64,000 bases of DNA from Phytophthora sp. 'mugwort' (GCA_033558025.1 JAUCEF010000005.1:5332001-5396000), one strand, 5' to 3'. Positions 12,132 through 25,019 are shown, counted from the stretch's first letter. The notes: a model not told the origin generated them from the sequence alone. Numbers and translations: made by a program.

Positions 12132-12618
12132 CATCTTTTGCTCATGTTGCTGCTTCCCCCTTCGCGTATGGCGATCTTTCAAAGCGTTTGCGCCATGCAC
12201 GTCACCCGCCTGCTGCACTGCATGCTGTCCGTAAACCACGAGAGCTCGCATTTCTTATGGTCATCCTGTTTGTCGGGACATACCTAGGCCAAGGCATAAA
12301 GTCCTTGTAACTACTGGCGATAGGGCCGTTCATTGGAACATCGTTCTTCGACGGGTGTGAGTGTATCGATCCGCAGTATGGTCACGTCGTCTCGTTGTGG
12401 CGCGTTACGGCGGCAAGATATCGTACCGTATCAGATGCAACAGTGCAGGAAATGGGTTGTGTCGGTGCGATCGAGGTCTTGGATTCAAGGAAAGGCAATC
12501 GACGTGAGAGGATCGGCGGTGTGTGTTTGGAGGCGCGTGGTTCGTGCGTGGCTTCAGCGATTGTGCGAGTGTGTCTTTGCTGAGTTGTGAGCTCGCGGTT
12601 GGTTGTGGTCTTCAGCCT

Positions 12619-12691
12619 TCCCATATAGTCTAGGCGGTTAGGATAGCTGGCTCTCACCCAGCAGACCCGGGTTCGAGTCCCGGTGTGGGAA
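12619..12691 (+). tRNA. tRNA-Glu (CUC), array copy 23
   Basis: 560 bp after copy 22; body unchanged; upstream GCAGGAA variant. Confidence 0.95.
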
Positions 12692-13179
12692 CATCTTTTG
12701 CTCATGTTGCTGCTTCCCCCTTCGCGTATGGCGATCTTTCAAAGCGTTTGCGCCATGCACGTCACCCGCCTGCTGCACTGCATGCTGTCCGTAAACCACG
12801 AGAGCTCGCATTTCTTATGGTCAGTCCTGTTTGTCGGGACATACCTAGGCCAAGGCATAAAGTCCTTGTAACTACTGGCGATAGGGCCGTTCATTGGAAC
12901 ATCGTTCTTCGACGGGTGTGAGTGTATCGATCCGCAGTATGGTCACGTCGTCTCGTTGTGGCGCGTTACGGCGGCAAGATATCGTACCGTATCAGATGCA
13001 ACAGTGCATGAAATGGGTTGTGTCGGTGCGATCGAGGTCTTGGATTCAAGGAAAGGCAATCGACGTGAGAGGATCGGCGGTGTGTGTTTGGAGGCGCGTG
13101 GTTCGTGCGTGGCTTCAGCGATTGTGCGAGTGTGTCTTTGCTGAGTTGTGAGCTCGCGGTTGGTTGTGGTCTTCAGCCT

Positions 13180-13252
13180 TCCCATATAGTCTAGGCGGTT
13201 AGGATAGCTGGCTCTCACCCAGCAGACCCGGGTTCGAGTCCCGGTGTGGGAA
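13180..13252 (+). tRNA. tRNA-Glu (CUC), array copy 24
   Basis: 561 bp after copy 23; body unchanged; starts the third three-unit block. Confidence 0.95.
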
Positions 13253-13740
13253 CATCTTTTGCTCATGTTGCTGCTTCCCCCTTCGCGTATGGCGATCTTT
13301 CAAAGCGTTTGCGCCATGCACGTCACCCGCCTGCTGCACTGCATGCTGTCCGTAAACCACGAGAGCTCGCATTTCTTATGGTCAGTCCTGTTTGTCGGGA
13401 CATACCTAGGCCAAGGCATAAAGTCCTTGTAACTACTGGCGATAGGGCCGTTCATTGGAACATCGTTCTTCGACGGGTGTGAGTGTATCGATCCGCAGTA
13501 TGGTCACGTCGTCTCGTTGTGGCGCGTTACGGCGGCAAGATATCGTACCGTATCAGATGCAACAGTGCATGAAATGGGTTGTGTCGGTGCGATCGAGGTC
13601 TTGGATTCAAGGAAAGGCAATCGACGTGAGAGGATCGGCGGTGTGTGTTTGGAGGCGCGTGATTCGTGCGTGGCTTCAGCGATTGTGCGAGTGTGTCTTT
13701 GCTGAGTTGTGAGCTCGCGGTTGGTTGTGGTCTTCAGCCT

Positions 13741-13813
13741 TCCCATATAGTCTAGGCGGTTAGGATAGCTGGCTCTCACCCAGCAGACCCGGGTTCGAGT
13801 CCCGGTGTGGGAA
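13741..13813 (+). tRNA. tRNA-Glu (CUC), array copy 25
   Basis: 561 bp after copy 24; body unchanged; upstream GCGTGATTCG, downstream CCTTGAAAC, the same pair of variants as copy 17. Confidence 0.95.
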
Positions 13814-14300
13814 CATCTTTTGCTCATGTTGCTGCTTCCCCCTTCGCGTATGGCGATCTTTCAAAGCGTTTGCGCCATGCACGTCACCCGCCTGCTGCAC
13901 TGCATGCTGTCCGTAAACCACGAGAGCTCGCATTTCTTATGGTCATCCTGTTTGTCGGGACATACCTAGGCCAAGGCATAAAGTCCTTGAAACTACTGGC
14001 GATAGGGCCGTTCATTGGAACATCGTTCTTCGACGGGTGTGAGTGTATCGATCCGCAGTATGGTCACGTCGTCTCGTTGTGGCGCGTTACGGCGGCAAGA
14101 TATCGTACCGTATCAGATGCAACAGTGCAGGAAATGGGTTGTGTCGGTGCGATCGAGGTCTTGGATTCAAGGAAAGGCAATCGACGTGAGAGGATCGGCG
14201 GTGTGTGTTTGGAGGCGCGTGGTTCGTGCGTGGCTTCAGCGATTGTGCGAGTGTGTCTTTGCTGAGTTGTGAGCTCGCGGTTGGTTGTGGTCTTCAGCCT

Positions 14301-14373
14301 TCCCATATAGTCTAGGCGGTTAGGATAGCTGGCTCTCACCCAGCAGACCCGGGTTCGAGTCCCGGTGTGGGAA
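14301..14373 (+). tRNA. tRNA-Glu (CUC), array copy 26
   Basis: 560 bp after copy 25; body unchanged; upstream GCAGGAA variant. Confidence 0.95.
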
Positions 14374-14861
14374 CATCTTTTGCTCATGTTGCTGCTTCCC
14401 CCTTCGCGTATGGCGATCTTTCAAAGCGTTTGCGCCATGCACGTCACCCGCCTGCTGCACTGCATGCTGTCCGTAAACCACGAGAGCTCGCATTTCTTAT
14501 GGTCAGTCCTGTTTGTCGGGACATACCTAGGCCAAGGCATAAAGTCCTTGTAACTACTGGCGATAGGGCCGTTCATTGGAACATCGTTCTTCGACGGGTG
14601 TGAGTGTATCGATCCGCAGTATGGTCACGTCGTCTCGTTGTGGCGCGTTACGGCGGCAAGATATCGTACCGTATCAGATGCAACAGTGCATGAAATGGGT
14701 TGTGTCGGTGCGATCGAGGTCTTGGATTCAAGGAAAGGCAATCGACGTGAGAGGATCGGCGGTGTGTGTTTGGAGGCGCGTGGTTCGTGCGTGGCTTCAG
14801 CGATTGTGCGAGTGTGTCTTTGCTGAGTTGTGAGCTCGCGGTTGGTTGTGGTCTTCAGCCT

Positions 14862-14934
14862 TCCCATATAGTCTAGGCGGTTAGGATAGCTGGCTCTCAC
14901 CCAGCAGACCCGGGTTCGAGTCCCGGTGTGGGAA
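14862..14934 (+). tRNA. tRNA-Glu (CUC), array copy 27
   Basis: 561 bp after copy 26; body unchanged. Confidence 0.95.
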
Positions 14935-15421
14935 CATCTTTTGCTCATGTTGCTGCTTCCCCCTTCGCGTATGGCGATCTTTCAAAGCGTTTGCGCCATG
15001 CACGTCACCCGCCTGCTGCACTGCATGCTGTCCGTAAACCACGAGAGCTCGCATTTCTTATGGTCATCCTGTTTGTCGGGACATACCTAGGCCAAGGCAT
15101 AAAGTCCTTGTAACTACTGGCGATAGGGCCGTTCTTTGGAACATCGTTCTTCGACGGGTGTGAGTGTATCGATCCGCAGTATGGTCACGTCGTCTCGTTG
15201 TGGCGCGTTACGGCGGCAAGATATCGTACCGTATCAGATGCAACAGTGCATGAAATGGGTTGTGTCGGTGCGATCGAGGTCTTGGATTCAAGGAAAGGCA
15301 ATCGACGTGAGAGGATCGGCGGTGTGTGTTTGGAGGCGCGTGGTTCGTGCGTGGCTTCAGCGATTGTGCGAGTGTGTCTTTGCTGAGTTGTGAGCTCGCG
15401 GTTGGTTGTGGTCTTCAGCCT

Positions 15422-15494
15422 TCCCATATAGTCTAGGCGGTTAGGATAGCTGGCTCTCACCCAGCAGACCCGGGTTCGAGTCCCGGTGTGGGAA
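15422..15494 (+). tRNA. tRNA-Glu (CUC), array copy 28
   Basis: 560 bp after copy 27; body unchanged; upstream GTTCTTTGG instead of GTTCATTGG. Confidence 0.95.
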
Positions 15495-15981
15495 CATCTT
15501 TTGCTCATGTTGCTGCTTCCCCCTTCGCGTATGGCGATCTTTCAAAGCGTTTGCGCCATGCACGTCACCCGCCTGCTGCACTGCATGCTGTCCGTAAACC
15601 ACGAGAGCTCGCATTTCTTATGGTCATCCTGTTTGTCGGGACATACCTAGGCCAAGGCATAAAGTCCTTGTAACTACTGGCGATAGGGCCGTTCATTGGA
15701 ACATCGTTCTTCGACGGGTGTGAGTGTATCGATCCGCAGTATGGTCACGTCGTCTCGTTGTGGCGCGTTACGGCGGCAAGATATCGTACCGTATCAGATG
15801 CAACAGTGCATGAAATGGGTTGTGTCGGTGCGATCGAGGTCTTGGATTCAAGGAAAGGCAATCGACGTGAGAGGATCGGCGGTGTGTGTTTGGAGGCGCG
15901 TGGTTCGTGCGTGGCTTCAGCGATTGTGCGAGTGTGTCTTTGCTGAGTTGTGAGCTCGCGGTTGGTTGTGGTCTTCAGCCT

Positions 15982-16054
15982 TCCCATATAGTCTAGGCGG
16001 TTAGGATAGCTGGCTCTCACCCAGCAGACCCGGGTTCGAGTCCCGGTGTGGGAA
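15982..16054 (+). tRNA. tRNA-Glu (CUC), array copy 29
   Basis: 560 bp after copy 28; body unchanged. Confidence 0.95.
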
Positions 16055-16541
16055 CATCTTTTGCTCATGTTGCTGCTTCCCCCTTCGCGTATGGCGATCT
16101 TTCAAAGCGTTTGCGCCATGCACGTCACCCGCCTGCTGCACTGCATGCTGTCCGTAAACCACGAGAGCTCGCATTTCTTATGGTCATCCTGTTTGTCGGG
16201 ACATACCTAGGCCAAGGCATAAAGTCCTTGTAACTACTGGCGATAGGGCCGTTCTTTGGAACATCGTTCTTCGACGGGTGTGAGTGTATCGATCCGCAGT
16301 ATGGTCACGTCGTCTCGTTGTGGCGCGTTACGGCGGCAAGATATCGTACCGTATCAGATGCAACAGTGCATGAAATGGGTTGTGTCGGTGCGATCGAGGT
16401 CTTGGATTCAAGGAAAGGCAATCGACGTGAGAGGATCGGCGGTGTGTGTTTGGAGGCGCGTGGTTCGTGCGTGGCTTCAGCGATTGTGCGAGTGTGTCTT
16501 TGCTGAGTTGTGAGCTCGCGGTTGGTTGTGGTCTTCAGCCT

Positions 16542-16614
16542 TCCCATATAGTCTAGGCGGTTAGGATAGCTGGCTCTCACCCAGCAGACCCGGGTTCGAG
16601 TCCCGGTGTGGGAA
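16542..16614 (+). tRNA. tRNA-Glu (CUC), array copy 30
   Basis: 560 bp after copy 29; body unchanged; upstream GTTCTTTGG, as copy 28. Confidence 0.95.
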
Positions 16615-17101
16615 CATCTTTTGCTCATGTTGCTGCTTCCCCCTTCGCGTATGGCGATCTTTCAAAGCGTTTGCGCCATGCACGTCACCCGCCTGCTGCA
16701 CTGCATGCTGTCCGTAAACCACGAGAGCTCGCATTTCTTATGGTCATCCTGTTTGTCGGGACATACCTAGGCCAAGGCATAAAGTCCTTGTAACTACTGG
16801 CGATAGGGCCGTTCATTGGAACATCGTTCTTCGACGGGTGTGAGTGTATCGATCCGCAGTATGGTCACGTCGTCTCGTTGTGGCGCGTTACGGCGGCAAG
16901 ATATCGTACCGTATCAGATGCAACAGTGCATGAAATGGGTTGTGTCGGTGCGATCGAGGTCTTGGATTCAAGGAAAGGCAATCGACGTGAGAGGATCGGC
17001 GGTGTGTGTTTGGAGGCGCGTGGTTCGTGCGTGGCTTCAGCGATTGTGCGAGTGTGTCTTTGCTGAGTTGTGAGCTCGCGGTTGGTTGTGGTCTTCAGCC
17101 T

Positions 17102-17174
17102 TCCCATATAGTCTAGGCGGTTAGGATAGCTGGCTCTCACCCAGCAGACCCGGGTTCGAGTCCCGGTGTGGGAA
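17102..17174 (+). tRNA. tRNA-Glu (CUC), array copy 31
   Basis: 560 bp after copy 30; body unchanged. Confidence 0.95.
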
Positions 17175-17661
17175 CATCTTTTGCTCATGTTGCTGCTTCC
17201 CCCTTCGCGTATGGCGATCTTTCAAAGCGTTTGCGCCATGCACGTCACCCGCCTGCTGCACTGCATGCTGTCCGTAAACCACGAGAGCTCGCATTTCTTA
17301 TGGTCATCCTGTTTGTCGGGACATACCTAGGCCAAGGCATAAAGTCCTTGTAACTACTGGCGATAGGGCCGTTCATTGGAACATCGTTCTTCGACGGGTG
17401 TGAGTGTATCGATCCGCAGTATGGTCACGTCGTCTCGTTGTGGCGCGTTACGGCGGCAAGATATCGTACCGTATCAGATGCAACAGTGCATGAAATGGGT
17501 TGTGTCGGTGCGATCGAGGTCTTGGATTCAAGGAAAGGCAATCGACGTGAGAGGATCGGCGGTGTGTGTTTGGAGGCGCGTGGTTCGTGCGTGGCTTCAG
17601 CGATTGTGCGAGTGTGTCTTTGCTGAGTTGTGAGCTCGCGGTTGGTTGTGGTCTTCAGCCT

Positions 17662-17734
17662 TCCCATATAGTCTAGGCGGTTAGGATAGCTGGCTCTCAC
17701 CCAGCAGACCCGGGTTCGAGTCCCGGTGTGGGAA
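17662..17734 (+). tRNA. tRNA-Glu (CUC), array copy 32
   Basis: 560 bp after copy 31; body unchanged. Confidence 0.95.
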
Positions 17735-18222
17735 CATCTTTTGCTCATGTTGCTGCTTCCCCCTTCGCGTATGGCGATCTTTCAAAGCGTTTGCGCCATG
17801 CACGTCACCCGCCTGCTGCACTGCATGCTGTCCGTAAACCACGAGAGCTCGCATTTCTTATGGTCAGTCCTGTTTGTCGGGACATACCTAGGCCAAGGCA
17901 TAAAGTCCTTGTAACTACTGGCGATAGGGCCGTTCATTGGAACATCGTTCTTCGACGGGTGTGAGTGTATCGATCCGCAGTATGGTCACGTCGTCTCGTT
18001 GTGGCGCGTTACGGCGGCAAGATATCGTACCGTATCAGATGCAACAGTGCATGAAATGGGTTGTGTCGGTGCGATCGAGGTCTTGGATTCAAGGAAAGGC
18101 AATCGACGTGAGAGGATCGGCGGTGTGTGTTTGGAGGCGCGTGGTTCGTGCGTGGCTTCAGCGATTGTGCGAGTGTGTCTTTGCTGAGTTGTGAGCTCGC
18201 GGTTGGTTGTGGTCTTCAGCCT

Positions 18223-18295
18223 TCCCATATAGTCTAGGCGGTTAGGATAGCTGGCTCTCACCCAGCAGACCCGGGTTCGAGTCCCGGTGTGGGAA
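18223..18295 (+). tRNA. tRNA-Glu (CUC), array copy 33
   Basis: 561 bp after copy 32; body unchanged. Confidence 0.95.
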
Positions 18296-18783
18296 CATCT
18301 TTTGCTCATGTTGCTGCTTCCCCCTTCGCGTATGGCGATCTTTCAAAGCGTTTGCGCCATGCACGTCACCCGCCTGCTGCACTGCATGCTGTCCGTAAAC
18401 CACGAGAGCTCGCATTTCTTATGGTCAGTCCTGTTTGTCGGGACATACCTAGGCCAAGGCATAAAGTCCTTGTAACTACTGGCGATAGGGCCGTTCATTG
18501 GAACATCGTTCTTCGACGGGTGTGAGTGTATCGATCCGCAGTATGGTCACGTCGTCTCGTTGTGGCGCGTTACGGCGGCAAGATATCGTACCGTATCAGA
18601 TGCAACAGTGCATGAAATGGGTTGTGTCGGTGCGATCGAGGTCTTGGATTCAAGGAAAGGCAATCGACGTGAGAGGATCGGCGGTGTGTGTTTGGAGGCG
18701 CGTGGTTCGTGCGTGGCTTCAGCGATTGTGCGAGTGTGTCTTTGCTGAGTTGTGAGCTCGCGGTTGGTTGTGGTCTTCAGCCT

Positions 18784-18856
18784 TCCCATATAGTCTAGGC
18801 GGTTAGGATAGCTGGCTCTCACCCAGCAGACCCGGGTTCGAGTCCCGGTGTGGGAA
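18784..18856 (+). tRNA. tRNA-Glu (CUC), array copy 34
   Basis: 561 bp after copy 33; body unchanged. Confidence 0.95.
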
Positions 18857-19344
18857 CATCTTTTGCTCATGTTGCTGCTTCCCCCTTCGCGTATGGCGAT
18901 CTTTCAAAGCGTTTGCGCCATGCACGTCACCCGCCTGCTGCACTGCATGCTGTCCGTAAACCACGAGAGCTCGCATTTCTTATGGTCAGTCCTGTTTGTC
19001 GGGACATACCTAGGCCAAGGCATAAAGTCCTTGTAACTACTGGCGATAGGGCCGTTCATTGGAACATCGTTCTTCGACGGGTGTGAGTGTATCGATCCGC
19101 AGTATGGTCACGTCGTCTCGTTGTGGCGCGTTACGGCGGCAAGATATCGTACCGTATCAGATGCAACAGTGCATGAAATGGGTTGTGTCGGTGCGATCGA
19201 GGTCTTGGATTCAAGGAAAGGCAATCGACGTGAGAGGATCGGCGGTGTGTGTTTGGAGGCGCGTGGTTCGTGCGTGGCTTCAGCGATTGTGCGAGTGTGT
19301 CTTTGCTGAGTTGTGAGCTCGCGGTTGGTTGTGGTCTTCAGCCT

Positions 19345-19417
19345 TCCCATATAGTCTAGGCGGTTAGGATAGCTGGCTCTCACCCAGCAGACCCGGGTTC
19401 GAGTCCCGGTGTGGGAA
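19345..19417 (+). tRNA. tRNA-Glu (CUC), array copy 35
   Basis: 561 bp after copy 34; body unchanged; followed by the CCTCGTAAC variant typical of the left end of the array. Confidence 0.95.
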
Positions 19418-19904
19418 CATCTTTTGCTCATGTTGCTGCTTCCCCCTTCGCGTATGGCGATCTTTCAAAGCGTTTGCGCCATGCACGTCACCCGCCTGCT
19501 GCACTGCATGCTGTCCGTAAACCACGAGAGCTCGCATTTCTTATGGTCATCCTGTTTGTCGGGACATACCTAGGCCAAGGCATAAAGTCCTCGTAACTAC
19601 TGGCGATAGGGCCGTTCATTGGAACATCGTTCTTCGACGGGTGTGAGTGTATCGATCCGCAGTATGGTCACGTCGTCTCGTTGTGGCGCGTTACGGCGGC
19701 AAGGTATCGTACCGTATCAGATGCAACAGTGCATGAAATGGGTTGTGTCGGTGCGATCGAGGTCTTGGATTCAAGGAAAGGCAATCGACGTGAGAGGATC
19801 GGCGGTGTGTGTTTGGAGGCGCGTGGTTCGTGCGTGGCTTCAGCGATTGTGCGAGTGTGTCTTTGCTGAGTTGTGAGCTCGCGGTTGGTTGTGGTCTTCA
19901 GCCT

Positions 19905-19977
19905 TCCCATATAGTCTAGGCGGTTAGGATAGCTGGCTCTCACCCAGCAGACCCGGGTTCGAGTCCCGGTGTGGGAA
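19905..19977 (+). tRNA. tRNA-Glu (CUC), array copy 36
   Basis: 560 bp after copy 35; body unchanged. A private GCAAGGTATC change lies upstream; downstream GGCCGAG is shared with copies 45-47. Confidence 0.95.
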
Positions 19978-20464
19978 CATCTTTTGCTCATGTTGCTGCT
20001 TCCCCCTTCGCGTATGGCGATCTTTCAAAGCGTTTGCGCCATGCACGTCACCCGCCTGCTGCACTGCATGCTGTCCGTAAACCACGAGAGCTCGCATTTC
20101 TTATGGTCATCCTGTTTGTCGGGACATACCTAGGCCGAGGCATAAAGTCCTTGTAACTACTGGCGATAGGGCCGTTCATTGGAACATCGTTCTTCGACGG
20201 GTGTGAGTGTATCGATCCGCAGTATGGTCACGTCGTCTCGTTGTGGCGCGTTACGGCGGCAAGATATCGTACCGTATCAGATGCAACAGTGCATGAAATG
20301 GGTTGTGTCGGTGCGATCGAGGTCTTGGATTCAAGGAAAGGCAATCGACGTGAGAGGATCGGCGGTGTGTGTTTGGAGGCGCGTGGTTCGTGCGTGGCTT
20401 CAGCGATTGTGCGAGTGTGTCTTTGCTGAGTTGTGAGCTCGCGGTTGGTTGTGGTCTTCAGCCT

Positions 20465-20537
20465 TCCCATATAGTCTAGGCGGTTAGGATAGCTGGCTCT
20501 CACCCAGCAGACCCGGGTTCGAGTCCCGGTGTGGGAA
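20465..20537 (+). tRNA. tRNA-Glu (CUC), array copy 37
   Basis: 560 bp after copy 36; body unchanged; followed by CCTCGTAAC. Confidence 0.95.
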
Positions 20538-21024
20538 CATCTTTTGCTCATGTTGCTGCTTCCCCCTTCGCGTATGGCGATCTTTCAAAGCGTTTGCGCC
20601 ATGCACGTCACCCGCCTGCTGCACTGCATGCTGTCCGTAAACCACGAGAGCTCGCATTTCTTATGGTCATCCTGTTTGTCGGGACATACCTAGGCCAAGG
20701 CATAAAGTCCTCGTAACTACTGGCGATAGGGCCGTTCATTGGAACATCGTTCTTCGACGGGTGTGAGTGTATCGATCCGCAGTATGGTCACGTCGTCTCG
20801 TTGTGGCGCGTTACGGCGGCAAGATATCGTACCGTATCAGATGCAACAGTGCATGAAATGGGTTGTGTCGGTGCGATCGAGGTCTTGGATTCAAGGAAAG
20901 GCAATCGACGTGAGAGGATCGGCGGTGTGTGTTTGGAGGCGCGTGGTTCGTGCGTGGCTTCAGCGATTGTGCGAGTGTGTCTTTGCTGAGTTGTGAGCTC
21001 GCGGTTGGTTGTGGTCTTCAGCCT

Positions 21025-21097
21025 TCCCATATAGTCTAGGCGGTTAGGATAGCTGGCTCTCACCCAGCAGACCCGGGTTCGAGTCCCGGTGTGGGAA
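21025..21097 (+). tRNA. tRNA-Glu (CUC), array copy 38
   Basis: 560 bp after copy 37; body unchanged. Confidence 0.95.
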
Positions 21098-21585
21098 CAT
21101 CTTTTGCTCATGTTGCTGCTTCCCCCTTCGCGTATGGCGATCTTTCAAAGCGTTTGCGCCATGCACGTCACCCGCCTGCTGCACTGCATGCTGTCCGTAA
21201 ACCACGAGAGCTCGCATTTCTTATGGTCAGTCCTGTTTGTCGGGACATACCTAGGCCAAGGCATAAAGTCCTTGTAACTACTGGCGATAGGGCCGTTCAT
21301 TGGAACATCGTTCTTCGACGGGTGTGAGTGTATCGATCCGCAGTATGGTCACGTCGTCTCGTTGTGGCGCGTTACGGCGGCAAGATATCGTACCGTATCA
21401 GATGCAACAGTGCATGAAATGGGTTGTGTCGGTGCGATCGAGGTCTTGGATTCAAGGAAAGGCAATCGACGTGAGAGGATCGGCGGTGTGTGTTTGGAGG
21501 CACGTGGTTCGTGCGTGGCTTCAGCGATTGTGCGAGTGTGTCTTTGCTGAGTTGTGAGCTCGCGGTTGGTTGTGGTCTTCAGCCT

Positions 21586-21658
21586 TCCCATATAGTCTAG
21601 GCGGTTAGGATAGCTGGCTCTCACCCAGCAGACCCGGGTTCGAGTCCCGGTGTGGGAA
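21586..21658 (+). tRNA. tRNA-Glu (CUC), array copy 39
   Basis: 561 bp after copy 38; body unchanged; first copy with upstream GGCACGTGG. Confidence 0.95.
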
Positions 21659-22146
21659 CATCTTTTGCTCATGTTGCTGCTTCCCCCTTCGCGTATGGCG
21701 ATCTTTCAAAGCGTTTGCGCCATGCACGTCACCCGCCTGCTGCACTGCATGCTGTCCGTAAACCACGAGAGCTCGCATTTCTTATGGTCAGTCCTGTTTG
21801 TCGGGACATACCTAGGCCAAGGCATAAAGTCCTTGTAACTACTGGCGATAGGGCCGTTCATTGGAACATCGTTCTTCGACGGGTGTGAGTGTATCGATCC
21901 GCAGTATGGTCACGTCGTCTCGTTGTGGCGCGTTACGGCGGCAAGATATCGTACCGTATCAGATGCAACAGTGCATGAAATGGGTTGTGTCGGTGCGATC
22001 GAGGTCTTGGATTCAAGGAAAGGCAATCGACGTGAGAGGATCGGCGGTGTGTGTTTGGAGGCGCGTGGTTCGTGCGTGGCTTCAGCGATTGTGCGAGTGT
22101 GTCTTTGCTGAGTTGTGAGCTCGCGGTTGGTTGTGGTCTTCAGCCT

Positions 22147-22219
22147 TCCCATATAGTCTAGGCGGTTAGGATAGCTGGCTCTCACCCAGCAGACCCGGGT
22201 TCGAGTCCCGGTGTGGGAA
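22147..22219 (+). tRNA. tRNA-Glu (CUC), array copy 40
   Basis: 561 bp after copy 39; body unchanged. Confidence 0.95.
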
Positions 22220-22706
22220 CATCTTTTGCTCATGTTGCTGCTTCCCCCTTCGCGTATGGCGATCTTTCAAAGCGTTTGCGCCATGCACGTCACCCGCCTG
22301 CTGCACTGCATGCTGTCCGTAAACCACGAGAGCTCGCATTTCTTATGGTCATCCTGTTTGTCGGGACATACCTAGGCCAAGGCATAAAGTCCTTGTAACT
22401 ACTGGCGATAGGGCCGTTCATTGGAACATCGTTCTTCGACGGGTGTGAGTGTATCGATCCGCAGTATGGTCACGTCGTCTCGTTGTGGCGCGTTACGGCG
22501 GCAAGATATCGTACCGTATCAGATGCAACAGTGCATGAAATGGGTTGTGTCGGTGCGATCGAGGTCTTGGATTCAAGGAAAGGCAATCGACGTGAGAGGA
22601 TCGGCGGTGTGTGTTTGGAGGCGCGTGGTTCGTGCGTGGCTTCAGCGATTGTGCGAGTGTGTCTTTGCTGAGTTGTGAGCTCGCGGTTGGTTGTGGTCTT
22701 CAGCCT

Positions 22707-22779
22707 TCCCATATAGTCTAGGCGGTTAGGATAGCTGGCTCTCACCCAGCAGACCCGGGTTCGAGTCCCGGTGTGGGAA
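22707..22779 (+). tRNA. tRNA-Glu (CUC), array copy 41
   Basis: 560 bp after copy 40; body unchanged. Confidence 0.95.
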
Positions 22780-23266
22780 CATCTTTTGCTCATGTTGCTG
22801 CTTCCCCCTTCGCGTATGGCGATCTTTCAAAGCGTTTGCGCCATGCACGTCACCCGCCTGCTGCACTGCATGCTGTCCGTAAACCACGAGAGCTCGCATT
22901 TCTTATGGTCATCCTGTTTGTCGGGACATACCTAGGCCAAGGCATAAAGTCCTTGTAACTACTGGCGATAGGGCCGTTCATTGGAACATCGTTCTTCGAC
23001 GGGTGTGAGTGTATCGATCCGCAGTATGGTCACGTCGTCTCGTTGTGGCGCGTTACGGCGGCAAGATATCGTACCGTATCAGATGCAACAGTGCATGAAA
23101 TGGGTTGTGTCGGTGCGATCGAGGTCTTGGATTCAAGGAAAGGCAATCGACGTGAGAGGATCGGCGGTGTGTGTTTGGAGGCGCGTGGTTCGTGCGTGGC
23201 TTCAGCGATTGTGCGAGTGTGTCTTTGCTGAGTTGTGAGCTCGCGGTTGGTTGTGGTCTTCAGCCT

Positions 23267-23339
23267 TCCCATATAGTCTAGGCGGTTAGGATAGCTGGCT
23301 CTCACCCAGCAGACCCGGGTTCGAGTCCCGGTGTGGGAA
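23267..23339 (+). tRNA. tRNA-Glu (CUC), array copy 42
   Basis: 560 bp after copy 41; body unchanged. Confidence 0.95.
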
Positions 23340-23827
23340 CATCTTTTGCTCATGTTGCTGCTTCCCCCTTCGCGTATGGCGATCTTTCAAAGCGTTTGCG
23401 CCATGCACGTCACCCGCCTGCTGCACTGCATGCTGTCCGTAAACCACGAGAGCTCGCATTTCTTATGGTCAGTCCTGTTTGTCGGGACATACCTAGGCCA
23501 AGGCATAAAGTCCTTGTAACTACTGGCGATAGGGCCGTTCATTGGAACATCGTTCTTCGACGGGTGTGAGTGTATCGATCCGCAGTATGGTCACGTCGTC
23601 TCGTTGTGGCGCGTTACGGCGGCAAGATATCGTACCGTATCAGATGCAACAGTGCATGAAATGGGTTGTGTCGGTGCGATCGAGGTCTTGGATTCAAGGA
23701 AAGGCAATCGACGTGAGAGGATCGGCGGTGTGTGTTTGGAGGCACGTGGTTCGTGCGTGGCTTCAGCGATTGTGCGAGTGTGTCTTTGCTGAGTTGTGAG
23801 CTCGCGGTTGGTTGTGGTCTTCAGCCT

Positions 23828-23900
23828 TCCCATATAGTCTAGGCGGTTAGGATAGCTGGCTCTCACCCAGCAGACCCGGGTTCGAGTCCCGGTGTGGGAA
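23828..23900 (+). tRNA. tRNA-Glu (CUC), array copy 43
   Basis: 561 bp after copy 42; body unchanged; upstream GGCACGTGG. Confidence 0.95.
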
Positions 23901-24386
23901 CATCTTTTGCTCATGTTGCTGCTTCCCCCTTCGCGTATGGCGATCTTTCAAAGCGTTTGCGCCATGCACGTCACCCGCCTGCTGCACTGCATGCTGTCCG
24001 TAAACCACGAGAGCTCGCATTTCTTATGGTCAGTCCTGTTTGTCGGGACATACCTAGGCCAAGGCATAAAGTCCTTGTAACTACTGGCGATAGGGCCGTT
24101 CATTGGAACATCGTTCTTCGACGGGTGTGAGTGTATCGATCCGCAGTATGGTCACGTCGTCTCGTTGTGGCGTTACGGCGGCAAGATATCGTACCGTATC
24201 AGATGCAACAGTGCATGAAATGGGTTGTGTCGGTGCGATCGAGGTCTTGGATTCAAGGAAAGGCAATCGACGTGAGAGGATCGGCGGTGTGTGTTTGGAG
24301 GCGCGTGGTTCGTGCGTGGCTTCAGCGATTGTGCGAGTGTGTCTTTGCTGAGTTGTGAGCTCGCGGTTGGTTGTGGTCTTCAGCCT

Positions 24387-24459
24387 TCCCATATAGTCTA
24401 GGCGGTTAGGATAGCTGGCTCTCACCCAGCAGACCCGGGTTCGAGTCCCGGTGTGGGAA
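24387..24459 (+). tRNA. tRNA-Glu (CUC), array copy 44
   Basis: 559 bp after copy 43; body unchanged; first unit with the CG deletion upstream. Confidence 0.95.
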
Positions 24460-24946
24460 CATCTTTTGCTCATGTTGCTGCTTCCCCCTTCGCGTATGGC
24501 GATCTTTCAAAGCGTTTGCGCCATGCACGTCACCCGCCTGCTGCACTGCATGCTGTCCGTAAACCACGAGAGCTCGCATTTCTTATGGTCATCCTGTTTG
24601 TCGGGACATACCTAGGCCAAGGCATAAAGTCCTTGTAACTACTGGCGATAGGGCCGTTCATTGGAACATCGTTCTTCGACGGGTGTGAGTGTATCGATCC
24701 GCAGTATGGTCACGCCGTCTCGTTGTGGCGCGTTACGGCGGCAAGATATCGTACCGTATCAGATGCAACAGTGCATGAAATGGGTTGTGTCGGTGCGATC
24801 GAGGTCTTGGATTCAAGGAAAGGCAATCGACGTGAGAGGATCGGCGGTGTGTGTTTGGAGGCGCGTGGTTCGTGCGTGGCTTCAGCGATTGTGCGAGTGT
24901 GTCTTTGCTGAGTTGTGAGCTCGCGGTTGGTTGTGGTCTTCAGCCT

Positions 24947-25019
24947 TCCCATATAGTCTAGGCGGTTAGGATAGCTGGCTCTCACCCAGCAGACCCGGGT
25001 TCGAGTCCCGGTGTGGGAA
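24947..25019 (+). tRNA. tRNA-Glu (CUC), array copy 45
   Basis: 560 bp after copy 44; body unchanged; upstream CACGCCG shared only with copy 46; followed by GGCCGAG. Confidence 0.95.
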
